Source: Candidatus Baltobacteraceae bacterium (GTDB lineage Bacteria; Vulcanimicrobiota; Vulcanimicrobiia; Vulcanimicrobiales; Vulcanimicrobiaceae). From it: a stretch of DNA of 64,000 nucleotides. The notes under the pieces were generated by a model. It was not told the DNA's origin. It searched no databases and saw nothing but the letters and a program-made list of their open reading frames with translations. This document shows positions 51,211 through 60,374 of the stretch, piece by piece; position 1 is the first letter of the stretch; every line of letters begins with the position of its first letter. The translations under genes and the position numbers were made by a program. The stretch is from positions 1,860,001 through 1,924,000 of the forward strand of contig DASXEW010000003.1 in assembly GCA_036489885.1 (NCBI GenBank), given 5' to 3'.

Positions 51211-52033
51211 CGTTCAAAGCGGCTCCGGCCGGAACCAAAATACGTTCGTTGCCGATTTGCATCGTTGGGATCGACCCGGCGGAAAGCGCGGCAGCCGTGG
51301 TCGCAAGGCTCGAGGTCCGAATCGTCAGGCCCGCCATCGCTTCATCGCGACCCCCGAGGTCGGGCGCGGCGTCCCGAAATGCGTGCGCAATCTCGGCGCG
51401 CGGCATAATCTCGATGCGCGTGCCCTTCGCGCGCACGACGCAAGAATCGCCTTCGAGCGATGTCGCTGCTTCACCGAACATCGTCGCGAAGAGCGTACCG
51501 AGGCGATGCGGCTGCGCGGCTTGGACGATGACGCGCGCGATGTCGAGCGCGCCGTTATCGTGATGCTGCCACTCCGGTCGCCAGACAAGCTCGGGCGTGA
51601 AATGTTCGCAGAAGTAGAGGCGCGTTGATCCGAAGGCTCCCGGTTCAAAGCGTACCGTTCGAAAGCGCGCTTCCATTTGCGCGCCGTTGGGAAGACGAAC
51701 CGGCCGCGAAAACGTGAGCGGCGGTTGTGCCGGCAATCCTGCAGTCGCAAACGATGCGGTCAGCGTGTCGGCGTCGTTCGCCCGAAAGACAAGCCCATTC
51801 AAACCGAAGGGATAGCGCGAGAGCTCCGGACGCGCATTCGCGGCGCCGCCTTCCCAACCGAGTAGTTCCATGTAGTTCGTTTGGAAGACGGCCAGATGAT
51901 TGACCGAACCGAGCGTGTGGTAGCCACGCGCTGTAAGCGAAAAGCCGAGCCGTCGAAACAGCGTGACCGCGTCATCGACGCCATCGCGAACGTCAACGAC
52001 GACATGGTCGAGAATCGGCTCAGATTGGGACAT
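51188..52033 (-). CDS. VOC-superfamily (glyoxalase_3-like) protein
   Basis: 281 residues from ATG 52033; the longer open frame upstream is less likely because MSQSEPILDHVVVDVRD matches the family start. The first VOC module (DHVVVDVRDGVDDAVTLFRR, then LGSVNHLAVFQTNYMELLGW) and a second half with EHFTPELVWRPEWQHHDNGA fit a two-module glyoxalase_3 fold. Metal-binding His/Glu residues are plausible (His11, Glu in YMELLG). Function unknown. It diverges from the gamma-glutamyltransferase gene, 46 nt apart. Confidence 0.78.
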   Translation of the reverse strand: MSQSEPILDHVVVDVRDGVDDAVTLFRRLGFSLTARGYHTLGSVNHLAVFQTNYMELLGWEGGAANARPELSRYPFGLNGLVFRANDADTLTASFATAGLPAQPPLTFSRPVRLPNGAQMEARFRTVRFEPGAFGSTRLYFCEHFTPELVWRPEWQHHDNGALDIARVIVQAAQPHRLGTLFATMFGEAATSLEGDSCVVRAKGTRIEIMPRAEIAHAFRDAAPDLGGRDEAMAGLTIRTSSLATTAAALSAGSIPTMQIGNERILVPAGAALNVMLEFAP

Positions 52034-52079
52034 CGTCGAGAGGATATTGCTCCGAGCGATATGTAGGAGCCTTCGAGAG

Positions 52080-53678
52080 ATGAGTTTCGGTACGTCATTC
52101 GCCGTCACGACACGGCCGACGATCATGGGAAGAAACGCGGCACTTGTTGCGGGTCATCAGCTTGCCGCGCAAGCCGGCATGCGCATGTTGGAGGCCGGCG
52201 GCAACGCGATCGACGCCGCGATTGCGATAGCTGCTGCTGCGGCAGTGCTCAAGCCGGATGCATGCGCTCTTGGTAGCGATCTGTTCTTGCTCTTCGCGCA
52301 AGCCGGAACGAACGAAGTCTTTGCGCTCAATGCAAGCGGAGCGGCGCCCCGACTTGCAACGCGCGATGCGTTCCCGAACGGCATCGAACATCTGGGGTTG
52401 CGTGCTGCATCCGTCCCGGGAGCCGTCGACGGCTGGTACCGCGCGATCGCGCGCTTCGGCCGCCTAACGCTCGGCGAGGTTCTGGCTCCCGCGATCGAGC
52501 TTGCACGTAGCGCTCCGGTCTCGGCGCTGTTCGCCTCGACGCTGGCAAAGAACGAAGATACGTTGCGAGGCTTCCCGGAAACCTATCGTATCTACTATCC
52601 GAGCGGACGCGCTCCGCGCGCGGGCGAAGTTCTCGTTCAAACCGATCTTGCGCGTACGCTCGAAGCCATCGCGAGCGAAGGTCCACAGAGTTTTTATCGC
52701 GGCGCGTTCGCACAAGCGCTCGACAAATACGCGCAAGCGACCGGAGCCTTCTTGCGTGCCGATGATCTAGCCGGGTACGAAGCCGAATGGCGCGAGCCGC
52801 TGAGGTCGACATATCGTGGCTACGAGTTGATCGGGCAGCCGCCGGTTTCGGTCGGTCTCGCCGTACTCGAGGCGATGCAAATCCTCGAGCATTTCCCGGT
52901 TGCCGATCTCGAAGACTCGAGCGCAGAACGGATCCACTTCCAGGTGGAAGCGATGAAGATTGCGATGAGCGACGTGCGCGGTCATCTCGGCGATCCGGCA
53001 TTTGTTTCCGAACGCGCAGTCCCCGAATTGCTCGATCGCAGCCGTTCGGCACGACGCGCGAAGGAGATCGATCCGGCGCACGCGCGCAACTACGAACCTG
53101 CAAATCTCTTTGCGCGAGCAGGTTCCGACACGAGCTACGCCGCCGTCGTCGACGCGGATGGGAACGCGGTATCGCTGTTGCAGAGCGTCTATCACATATT
53201 CGGTTGCGGGGAAGTGATCCCGGGGACGGGGACCTTGCTCAACAACCGGATGACTGGTTTTTCACTCGATCCGGCTTCCCCCAATGCACTCGAGCCGGGC
53301 AAACGCACGATGCACACGCTGAACCCATTGCTCCTGCGCAAAGAAGGTCGTGCCGCAATCTGTCTAGGCACACCCGGTGGTCCAAGTCAGATCTACACGA
53401 ATATGGAGTTGTTGACGCGTTTGATCGACGACCGTCTCGAGCCGCAACGTGCGATCGATGCGCCACGCTGGTTTGTGACGCCCTCGGGCGACCTGAACGT
53501 CGAACGCAGCGTTCCTTCGGACGTACGCGCCGCTCTCGCAGCGCTCGGACATCGCGTCGTCGATTTCCCGGCTCACAGCGCGTCGTTCGGCGGAGCCGGC
53601 ATCATCGCGATCAACGCGGCGAACGTCCGCGAAGCCGCGGCCGATCCACGCCGCGAAACATACGCGCTGGGATGCTAG
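52080..53678 (+). CDS. gamma-glutamyltransferase family (Ntn hydrolase)
   Basis: 532 residues from ATG 52080. The precursor is cleaved to give an N-terminal threonine: Thr351 in SDTSYAAVVDADGNAV, aligned with E. coli Thr391. EAGGNAIDAAIAIAAAAAVL, the small-subunit motif GTPGGPSQIYTN and GFSLDPASPN are present. No signal peptide is visible, so the enzyme may be cytoplasmic, unlike the periplasmic classical form. It removes or moves gamma-glutamyl groups, or acts as an acylase. It overlaps the M20 hydrolase gene by 7 nt, which suggests stepwise amide breakdown. Confidence 0.9.
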   Translation: MSFGTSFAVTTRPTIMGRNAALVAGHQLAAQAGMRMLEAGGNAIDAAIAIAAAAAVLKPDACALGSDLFLLFAQAGTNEVFALNASGAAPRLATRDAFPNGIEHLGLRAASVPGAVDGWYRAIARFGRLTLGEVLAPAIELARSAPVSALFASTLAKNEDTLRGFPETYRIYYPSGRAPRAGEVLVQTDLARTLEAIASEGPQSFYRGAFAQALDKYAQATGAFLRADDLAGYEAEWREPLRSTYRGYELIGQPPVSVGLAVLEAMQILEHFPVADLEDSSAERIHFQVEAMKIAMSDVRGHLGDPAFVSERAVPELLDRSRSARRAKEIDPAHARNYEPANLFARAGSDTSYAAVVDADGNAVSLLQSVYHIFGCGEVIPGTGTLLNNRMTGFSLDPASPNALEPGKRTMHTLNPLLLRKEGRAAICLGTPGGPSQIYTNMELLTRLIDDRLEPQRAIDAPRWFVTPSGDLNVERSVPSDVRAALAALGHRVVDFPAHSASFGGAGIIAINAANVREAAADPRRETYALGC

Positions 53679-55006
53679 CGAGCCCACCACTTGGGGAGCT
53701 CAAGGCCAAGCTCGGGTCGATCATCGATGCACACGCGCAATCTTTGACCCATTTCGGCAACGATGTTTTTGCGCATCCGGAGATAGGTTTTCGCGAGGAA
53801 CGGACCTCTGCGCGGATTGCAGAGGCGCTACGGCGGCTCGATCTTACCGTCGAAGAGGGTTTGGCGCTGACCGGCGTGCGCGCGCGCTTGCGTCTTGGGA
53901 AACCCGGCCCGACGGTTTGCGTAATGGGCGAGCTCGACGGATTGCCGGTCCCCGGACATCCGAATGCCGATCCGGCGACGGGAGTCGCACACGCTTGCGG
54001 ACACAATGCGCAGCTCGCGCATCTTCTCGGCGTCGCAACCGCGCTCGTCGAAAGTGACGCAGCCGCGCATCTTGCCGGTGAGATCGTTTTTCTCGCGGTT
54101 CCCGCCGAAGAATACGTCGATTTGGAATGGCGCACCGATCTCGCGCGCCGCGGAAAGGTCGAGTTTCTCGGCGGCAAGCCCGAACTGCTGAAGGACGGCG
54201 TCTTCGATGACATCGACCTCGCAATGATGGTGCACGCGTCCGGCACGCCAAACGGCAATCTGCTTTCGACGACCTGGAACTACAATGGGTTTGTCGCGAA
54301 GCAAGCCCGCTTCATTGGACGAGCCGCTCACGCGGGCAATGCACCCTATCGCGGGATCAACGCGCTCAACGCGGCGGTGCTGGCGATGCAAGCCATGCAC
54401 ATGCAGCGCGAGACGTTTCGGGACGAGGACCACATACGCGTTCATCCGATCATTACGCGCGGCGGCGATGCAATCAACGTCGTTCCCGCCGACGTGCGCT
54501 TGGAGACGTTCGTTCGGGGTGCGTCGCTCGAAGCGATCGACGAGGCGGCGGAAAAAATCGATCGTTCCTTGCACGCGGGCGCCCTCGCGCTCGGGGCCGC
54601 CGTCGAGATACGAACGCTGTCGGGATATCTTCCGCTCTCCGTCAATCGCGAGCTTGGTGAGGTGTTTCGCGAAAATGCGGTCGAGCTGGTCGGATCCGCA
54701 CGCTATGGCGAGTCACCCACCAATTCGGCCTCGACAGATGCGGGCGACCTCTGTCACGTGATGCCGGTGCTCCATCCGAACCATGGGGGTTGCAGCGGCG
54801 CGAATCACACCGTCGATTTTCGGATCGTCGATCCGATCGATGCCTACATCACGCCCGCGAAGGCGATGGCGCACACGCTGGTGGACTTGTTGTCCGGCGA
54901 CGCGGAACGCGCGAAGAGCGTCATCGCCGGATTCAAACCGAAGCTCACGCGCGACGAATATCTTGCAAAGATGCGCGCGCTCAACAGGACGGAGCGGTTT
55001 CCCTAA
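53672..55006 (+). CDS. M20-family amidohydrolase (AbgB-like)
   Basis: 444 residues from ATG 53672. Metallopeptidase fold with HPEIGFREERTSARIAEAL, the metal site in GVAHACGHNAQLAHLLGVA and the glutamate base in AVPAEEYVD. The lid-domain motif GRAAHAGNAPYRGINALNAA and the region TDAGDLCHVMPVLHPN are typical of AbgB-like p-aminobenzoyl-glutamate or N-acyl-amino-acid hydrolases. Cytoplasmic. Coupled to the gamma-glutamyltransferase gene; the pair may process gamma-glutamyl or acyl amides. Confidence 0.9.
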   Translation: MLASPPLGELKAKLGSIIDAHAQSLTHFGNDVFAHPEIGFREERTSARIAEALRRLDLTVEEGLALTGVRARLRLGKPGPTVCVMGELDGLPVPGHPNADPATGVAHACGHNAQLAHLLGVATALVESDAAAHLAGEIVFLAVPAEEYVDLEWRTDLARRGKVEFLGGKPELLKDGVFDDIDLAMMVHASGTPNGNLLSTTWNYNGFVAKQARFIGRAAHAGNAPYRGINALNAAVLAMQAMHMQRETFRDEDHIRVHPIITRGGDAINVVPADVRLETFVRGASLEAIDEAAEKIDRSLHAGALALGAAVEIRTLSGYLPLSVNRELGEVFRENAVELVGSARYGESPTNSASTDAGDLCHVMPVLHPNHGGCSGANHTVDFRIVDPIDAYITPAKAMAHTLVDLLSGDAERAKSVIAGFKPKLTRDEYLAKMRALNRTERFP

Positions 55007-55881
55007 CCTTTCTTGCCGTTGCGCACATAGGTGTAGAGCGCAGTCCAGTCCTCACGGCCGCGCCCATCTTTACGTGCAGCATCATAAATCGGACGGGCCG
55101 CGGCTGCGGTCGGAACGTCGAGACCGACTTCACGCGCAAGATCGAGCGCCAGTCCGAGATCCTTATAGGCAAGATCGATTGCGAAGCCGGGTGTGCTATC
55201 GCCACGCAATACCTTGGCCGGATACGTCGTCGACATGTGGCCTTGCCCGGCAGTAGTCCCTAACATCACGGAGAGCGCGATATCGGGGTTCAAGCCGCTG
55301 CGTTCGGCCAGCGTCAGCGCCTCGGCCGTCGTCACATTGAGCGTAACCGACATGAAATTGTTGACGATCTTCATGCGCGAGCCCATGCCGGGCGGTCCGC
55401 AATGAATGATCGTATCACCCATTCGCTCGAGGATGGGACGCACGCGCTCGAGTGCAGCCGGCGTTGCGCCGGCCATGATCAGGAGCTTTCCGTCGGCTGC
55501 GTGTTGCGGTGAACGGCCGACGGGGGCATCGACCATCTCGATTCCGCGTTTCTGCAAGGCTGCGATAAAGCGGTCGGTTGCCGACGGCGCAATCGTACTC
55601 ATATCGATGTAGATGGCCGATTGCGGCAGCGTGCTTGCAATGCCGTTGGCACCGAGCAGCGCATCCTCTACCTGCGGCGAGTCGGGAACCATCGTGATCG
55701 CGACGTCGGCGTCACGCGCGGCCTCTGCCGGCGTCGCGGCCGCGACGGCGCCGTCGCCGACGAGTTTTGCTACAGCCTGGGGGTTTGTATCATACGCGCG
55801 TACCGCGTATCCGGCACGCACGAGATTGCGCGCCATCGGTCCGCCCATCGTACCGAGTCCGACGAATGCGATTTTCTGCAT
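55003..55881 (-). CDS. beta-hydroxyacid dehydrogenase with 3-sulfolactaldehyde reductase (YihU) signature
   Basis: 292 residues. NAD(P) site GLGTMGGPMARNL (residues 8-20) and catalytic Lys171. Between the two, DAPVGRSPQHAADG replaces the usual DAPVSGG of 3-hydroxyisobutyrate and tartronate-semialdehyde enzymes. Arg123, Asn174 and Ser178 occupy the same positions as the sulfonate-binding residues I recall for E. coli YihU, and the C-terminal KDLGLALDLAREVG to GRGREDW region also follows YihU. This points to reduction of 3-sulfolactaldehyde to 2,3-dihydroxypropanesulfonate, or another sulfonated aldehyde. No other sulfoglycolysis gene adjoins it, so specificity is unproven. Confidence 0.82.
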   Translation of the reverse strand: MQKIAFVGLGTMGGPMARNLVRAGYAVRAYDTNPQAVAKLVGDGAVAAATPAEAARDADVAITMVPDSPQVEDALLGANGIASTLPQSAIYIDMSTIAPSATDRFIAALQKRGIEMVDAPVGRSPQHAADGKLLIMAGATPAALERVRPILERMGDTIIHCGPPGMGSRMKIVNNFMSVTLNVTTAEALTLAERSGLNPDIALSVMLGTTAGQGHMSTTYPAKVLRGDSTPGFAIDLAYKDLGLALDLAREVGLDVPTAAAARPIYDAARKDGRGREDWTALYTYVRNGKKG

Positions 55882-55903
55882 GGTGCGGAGCTTTTTGCCG
55901 GAG

Positions 55904-56941
55904 TTATTGTGCCGCCTGCGGCGAGGGCAAGAAGCTCACGCCAAGCCCGCAGACACCTGCCCATACCAGCGCTCCGCCGAGTAAAGGAGGATCGAACCAA
56001 ACGCCTCCCGTCGCGAGCGTCACTACAAAATATGCACCGTAATACGCGACCGGGATGACGAAACCGAAGGCATGCAGCCACCGTCCCGCAAGCGGCAAGG
56101 TTGGGGAGCGCGCGATGATCGCGTCGGCTGTGATTCCGGCCGCAAGCGACATTACGATGTACGTGAGCAGCATCGGCGTATCGTTCGTGAGCGCGGCGGC
56201 GATGATGCAGTTACCGAGCACGAAGAAGATCGTCATTGCGCCGGGGCGCAGTCGAAATCGTGTCGCAAGCCAGACCGCAAAGAGCATAACGATCAGCGTT
56301 TGCAAGATGATTACCGCCACGCCAGTGCCGGTTTTGTATAAGAACAGCGTGGTGTTCGTGAAGTAGTCCGGTGAGTAGACAATGGCATCCGGCGGTGTGT
56401 ACATCCGCGCAGCCGACGGATCGAACGCGTATGCCATTCCGAGGTGCACGAACTCGATCCAGGTTGCCAGCGAGAAAATCAACGGCAGTTGGGACCACAG
56501 CGTCCGTAGATCGGAGCGCGATTCGAGCGCAGAGAGAATCGGGGCGCTCGTTACGGTAAGGACACCGATTCCAATAATCAGGTGCGTTGGACTCGTCACC
56601 GCGTCGACGCGGTCCTCGATACCAAAAATCGTATGCCAGATCAGATCGCCGACGCCCCCGATGAAGAAGATCGGGACGCCGACGAGCGCGATTTGATATG
56701 CCTTGGGGACGAGATTCCAGCCGTGAAAGCCCTGCGCGCGATTTCTGAGTGCCGCCACGCCCAGGACGGCTGCGCCCGCGACCATCGCGGCGTAGAAGAT
56801 TGCGTGATACGGCGTGAAGAAGGTCTCCACCGGAACGTGCAAATGCGCCCAGGAATCCCAAAGAAAACCACTGGCCAGCCAAAGGCCGATGACGCTGATC
56901 GCGAGATCCAGCGTCGCGTTGCGCGGCGGCGCAATCGACAT
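55904..56941 (-). CDS. polytopic membrane protein of unknown function
   Basis: 345 residues with about nine hydrophobic helices. Conserved-looking polar positions within helices include HLHVPVETFFTPYHAIFYAA, GVGDLIWHTIFGIEDRVDAV, SPTHLIIGIG and WIEFVHLGMAYAF; several His/Glu/Asp lie near the membrane and could bind a metal or proton. No transporter family is recognised. It starts on the minus strand just where a small plus-strand lipoprotein frame begins. It lies 22 nt upstream of the YihU-like reductase gene on the same strand and may be co-transcribed with it. Confidence 0.75.
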   Translation of the reverse strand: MSIAPPRNATLDLAISVIGLWLASGFLWDSWAHLHVPVETFFTPYHAIFYAAMVAGAAVLGVAALRNRAQGFHGWNLVPKAYQIALVGVPIFFIGGVGDLIWHTIFGIEDRVDAVTSPTHLIIGIGVLTVTSAPILSALESRSDLRTLWSQLPLIFSLATWIEFVHLGMAYAFDPSAARMYTPPDAIVYSPDYFTNTTLFLYKTGTGVAVIILQTLIVMLFAVWLATRFRLRPGAMTIFFVLGNCIIAAALTNDTPMLLTYIVMSLAAGITADAIIARSPTLPLAGRWLHAFGFVIPVAYYGAYFVVTLATGGVWFDPPLLGGALVWAGVCGLGVSFLPSPQAAQ

Positions 56942-57400
56942 GTCCCCAGCTACCGGCTAGGTAACTGGTTCTCCTGGCTCGCGATTGTGTGCATTGCAAC
57001 GAGCGGATGCGCATCGGGTGCGCCGCGCGTCCCTTCGAATGTCATCGTCGCCCCACAAGCACCGGCCGCTTGGCCGACGCCGATCGTCGCGGCGCCGAAC
57101 GCGCTGCCGCAAATTCAAGCGGTCCGGTTTTCGAGTCTCGACGTCGCGCTCGGCAACGATTGGAGCGGCGAGATCGTTGCGTCATCCAATACGGCGAGCA
57201 TCGAGATATTCACGAATCTCTTCGATTTCAGCGTTCCTCGGCCAACCGTCGGCCACTTTGCGTTTAGCTTTCATATGCTCGACGTTCCGCCGTTCTTCAT
57301 CCGAGCGTATCCGTTGCGCATCATTGCGCGCAACACCGCCGGGGTGAAAGTCGAAGAGATAGCGCCCTTCAGGATTCGAGGCCGGTCCAGTACGCCGTGA
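56942..57400 (+). CDS. putative small lipoprotein, start codon not found
   Basis: The frame from 56942 to 57400 gives a lipoprotein-like N-terminus (FSWLAIVCIATSGCAS, lipobox TSGC) and then 120 residues with proline-rich linker and beta-rich C-terminus (FAFSFHMLDVPPFFIRAYPL). No ATG, GTG or TTG lies at a sensible place: the only in-frame one near is GTG 56987, which would leave a very short signal. An ATG at 56940 is out of frame and ends after six codons. A one-base error or a real 5' frameshift could explain this. Function unknown. Confidence 0.5.
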   Translation, partial: VPSYRLGNWFSWLAIVCIATSGCASGAPRVPSNVIVAPQAPAAWPTPIVAAPNALPQIQAVRFSSLDVALGNDWSGEIVASSNTASIEIFTNLFDFSVPRPTVGHFAFSFHMLDVPPFFIRAYPLRIIARNTAGVKVEEIAPFRIRGRSSTP

Positions 57401-57416
57401 AGACGCTCGTTTTGGC

Positions 57417-58472
57417 TCAGAGCGCCGCGGCGATGGCTTTGCCGACGTCCTCGGTGCTGGCCGTTCCGCCGATGTCGCGTGTTCGCGGACCGCTTTGGAG
57501 CACTTTCTCGATCGCCTGCACGATCGCGTTCGCCGCATCGGGATAACCGAGATGCTCGAGCATCATCGCGCCCGACCAGATTTGACCGATCGGATTGGCG
57601 ATGCGCTTTCCGGCGATGTCGGGTGCCGATCCGTGCACCGGTTCGAACATCGATGGAAACTCGCGCTCCGGATTGAGATTCGCGGACGGCGCAATACCGA
57701 TCGTTCCGGTGACGGCAGGTCCGAGATCTGAAAGAATGTCGCCGAACAGATTCGAGCCGACGACGACATCGAACCAGTCAGGATGCTGAACGAAATGGGC
57801 GGTGAGGATGTCGACGTGATATTGATCGGTTTTCACGTCGGGATAATTCTGCGCCATCGCCCGCACGCGCTCGTCCCAGTACGGCATCGTAATCGTGATG
57901 CCATTCGATTTCGTTGCCGACGTCAGATGTTTTTTGGGCCGGCTGCGTGCAAGCTCGTACGAGAACCGCAAGATCCGGTCGACGCCGCGCCGCGTGAAGA
58001 CGGATTCTTGCACGACGAGCTCGTCGTCGGTGCCCTCGTTGAGACGTCCGCCGATCGATGAATATTCGCCCTCGTTGTTTTCACGCACGATCCAGAAGTC
58101 GATGTCGCCGGTCTTGCGGTTGGCGAGCGGTGATTCGATTCCGGGCATGAGACGGACGGGCCGCAAATTGGCATATTGCCGAAACGCGCGGCGGATCGGG
58201 ATGAGCAAGCCCCACAGCGAGACATGATCGGGGACGCTCGGCCATCCGACCGCGCCTAAGAAGATCGCGTCATGATGCGCGATGCGGGCCAGACCATCGT
58301 CCGGCATCATCTTGCCGGTCGCCGCGAAGACCTCGCAGCTCCACGGGAACGCGTCCCACTCGAACGTGATCCCGGCTTTCTTGGCCGCCTCGTCGACGAC
58401 GCGAATGCCCTCGGGGACAACTTCCTTGCCGATGCCGTCGCCGGCGATCGTCGCGATTCGGTACGATTTCAC
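57417..58472 (-). CDS. dmlA: D-malate / tartrate dehydrogenase (decarboxylating)
   Basis: 351 residues of the isocitrate/isopropylmalate dehydrogenase family. Matches DmlA/TtuC closely: IAGDGIGKEVVPEGIRV, GAVGWPSVPDHVSLWG, ANLRPVRLMPGIESPLANRK, RENNEGEYSS and SANLNPEREFPSMFEPVHGS. It oxidises D-malate to pyruvate and CO2, and can act on L-tartrate, with NAD+. It diverges from a GntR regulator at 58537, a likely control gene, in a 64-nt intergenic region. I did not find a matching tartrate or D-malate importer next to it. Confidence 0.93.
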   Translation of the reverse strand: MKSYRIATIAGDGIGKEVVPEGIRVVDEAAKKAGITFEWDAFPWSCEVFAATGKMMPDDGLARIAHHDAIFLGAVGWPSVPDHVSLWGLLIPIRRAFRQYANLRPVRLMPGIESPLANRKTGDIDFWIVRENNEGEYSSIGGRLNEGTDDELVVQESVFTRRGVDRILRFSYELARSRPKKHLTSATKSNGITITMPYWDERVRAMAQNYPDVKTDQYHVDILTAHFVQHPDWFDVVVGSNLFGDILSDLGPAVTGTIGIAPSANLNPEREFPSMFEPVHGSAPDIAGKRIANPIGQIWSGAMMLEHLGYPDAANAIVQAIEKVLQSGPRTRDIGGTASTEDVGKAIAAAL

Positions 58473-58536
58473 GCTACGCTTGTCGGCCTAGATACATAGT
58501 GTTCCCTCTTGCCTGGGGTTGTCTCGAGAATGTATT

Positions 58537-59319
58537 ATGACATCTGTCTTGGCCGAGAGGGGTTTCGCGCGCGCCAAGTTCGACGGTCCGGAGGCACTTT
58601 ACGTGCAGTTGGCCGAGGACTTGGCGAGCCGAATTAATAGCGGCGAATACGGCCCTCGCCGCCGTCTACCGGGCGAATTTGAGCTCGTGGATCGCTATGG
58701 GCTCAGCCGCGTTACCGTGCGGCAAGCGATGTCCGTCCTCGAACGGCGGGGACTCGTCATACGACGTCGCGGCGTCGGAACGTTCGTTGCATCGCCCAAA
58801 GTGCACCAAGATCTTGCCGAGCCGCTGCGCGGCTTTTACGACGGGCTCATCGCCAAGGGACTCAAGCCGGAATTTTCGCTGGTCGACTTCCGCAAGGTAA
58901 CGCCGAACGCGCAGATCGCCGCAAAACTTGGGACCGAGAGCGCCATGCTCGTGATGCGTTTGTACAAGCTTGACAACGCGCCGTTCGCCGTAACGAATAT
59001 TCACCTGCATTCCATCACGGCCGACGTTACGCGCGAAGAAATCTCGTCGATGCCTATCTATCGGATTTTGGAACGGCTGGGCCGGAAGATCGCCCGCGCT
59101 GATCTCACGATCCGCGCGCAGGCGGCCGGACACGGACCGGGACGTCTGCTGGAGATTGCTGCCGGAGAACCGGTTTTAATATTGGATCGCACCAGCTACG
59201 ATGAGAGCGATTCAGCCGTGGAAAACACCGTCTGCTATTTGCGTTCGGACGCCTACGAGTTCGGGCTGTCGATCGGTGGGAACATTCCGCTCTCGCAAAC
59301 AATTCGAACGTCACGGTGA
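58537..59319 (+). CDS. GntR-family (HutC subfamily) regulator
   Basis: 260 residues from ATG 58537; an upstream in-frame GTG at 58519 is possible. N-terminal winged helix (ALYVQLAEDLASRINSGEYG, then YGLSRVTVRQAMSVLERRG) and C-terminal UTRA domain (ADVTREEISSMPIYRILERL and DRTSYDESDSAVENTVCYLR). It diverges from dmlA and overlaps the P1-peptidase gene downstream as GTGA, so it probably regulates dmlA, the peptidase, or both. A specific operator could not be settled by eye. Confidence 0.9.
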   Translation: MTSVLAERGFARAKFDGPEALYVQLAEDLASRINSGEYGPRRRLPGEFELVDRYGLSRVTVRQAMSVLERRGLVIRRRGVGTFVASPKVHQDLAEPLRGFYDGLIAKGLKPEFSLVDFRKVTPNAQIAAKLGTESAMLVMRLYKLDNAPFAVTNIHLHSITADVTREEISSMPIYRILERLGRKIARADLTIRAQAAGHGPGRLLEIAAGEPVLILDRTSYDESDSAVENTVCYLRSDAYEFGLSIGGNIPLSQTIRTSR

Positions 59320-60374
59320 AAAGAAGGTCGTTTGTCGCGAGCGCTGCAACCGGCGCGATGGTTGCGGCATCGCTTGGCGATGCGCAGGCTTCATTTATGA
59401 TCGATCCACATAGCGCGATTACCGACGTCGAGGGGATTATGGTCGGGCATTTCACATCGACCGCACGGCCGACGGGATGTACCGTCGTGCTTGCGCCGCC
59501 CGGCGGCGCCGTCGGTGGCGTCGATGTGCGCGGGTCGGCGCCCGGGACGCGTGAAACGGATCTGCTCAATCCTGAAAATCTCGTCGATCGCGTCAATGCG
59601 ATTACGCTTGCCGGCGGCAGCGCATTCGGACTCGATGCCGCGAGCGGCGTCGTTCATTGGCTCGACGAGCACGGCATCGGCTTTGACGTGCGGATCGCAA
59701 AAGTACCGATCGTGCCTGCGGCGATTCTTTTCGATCTTGCCGTCGGCGATCCGAAAATTCGTCCTGATGCGGCTGCCGGCTATGCAGCTTGCGTTGCGGC
59801 GACGACGCAGCGACCTTCGGAGGGAAACGTCGGTGCCGGTGCAGGCGCGACCGTCGGTAAGCTGTTCGGATTCGACCGAGCAATGAAAAGCGGAATCGGA
59901 ACGGCCTCGGTTACGCTCGATGGTCTCGTCGTCGGCGCGATCGTCGCAGTGAACGCGATCGGCGACGTCATCGATCCGTCGAATGGAAAAGTCGTGGCGG
60001 GCGCTCGCACTGCCGATGGTAAAAAGAAGATCAACGCGGTTCAGACGATCCTGGGCGGCGAGGTTCCCCCGACGCTTGCCCCGGGGACGGCGACGACAAT
60101 CGGCGTCATCGCGACGAATGCCGATCTGACCAAGGCGCAAGCGCAGAAGATTGCACAGATGGCCCAGGATGGAATCGCGCGTGCGATCGTGCCCTCGCAC
60201 ACGATGTTCGACGGCGACACGATCTTCACGATGGCGACCGGCAGCGCCAAGAAAAGCGGAAATCCAACGCTGCTTGGACTCATGGCCGCCGAAGTTGTCG
60301 TTGCTTCGATTCTGCGCGCGGTTATGGCGGCGCGCAGCCTGCCGAACTTACCGTCAGTTCACGACGTGCGTTAG
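59316..60374 (+). CDS. P1-family (DmpA/S58) peptidase, exported
   Basis: 352 residues from GTG 59316. The N-terminus KRRSFVASAATGAMVAAS is a twin-arginine-like signal. The fold is the DmpA/BapA-type self-cleaving hydrolase: ITDVEGIMVGHFTSTARPTG, GGSAFGLDAASGVVHWL and the nucleophile region ATTIGVIATNADLTKAQAQ. The expected Ser/Thr nucleophile after self-cleavage lies in ATTIG. DmpA-type enzymes act on N-terminal amino acids or beta-peptides. Translationally coupled to a GntR gene, which is unusual for a peptidase and hints at a small-molecule inducer. Confidence 0.85.
   Translation: MKRRSFVASAATGAMVAASLGDAQASFMIDPHSAITDVEGIMVGHFTSTARPTGCTVVLAPPGGAVGGVDVRGSAPGTRETDLLNPENLVDRVNAITLAGGSAFGLDAASGVVHWLDEHGIGFDVRIAKVPIVPAAILFDLAVGDPKIRPDAAAGYAACVAATTQRPSEGNVGAGAGATVGKLFGFDRAMKSGIGTASVTLDGLVVGAIVAVNAIGDVIDPSNGKVVAGARTADGKKKINAVQTILGGEVPPTLAPGTATTIGVIATNADLTKAQAQKIAQMAQDGIARAIVPSHTMFDGDTIFTMATGSAKKSGNPTLLGLMAAEVVVASILRAVMAARSLPNLPSVHDVR

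Noticed and set aside
51963-52079. Extended N-terminus of the gamma-glutamyltransferase
   Set aside because: The extra residues overlap the divergent VOC gene and lack family similarity; ATG 52080 matches the family start.
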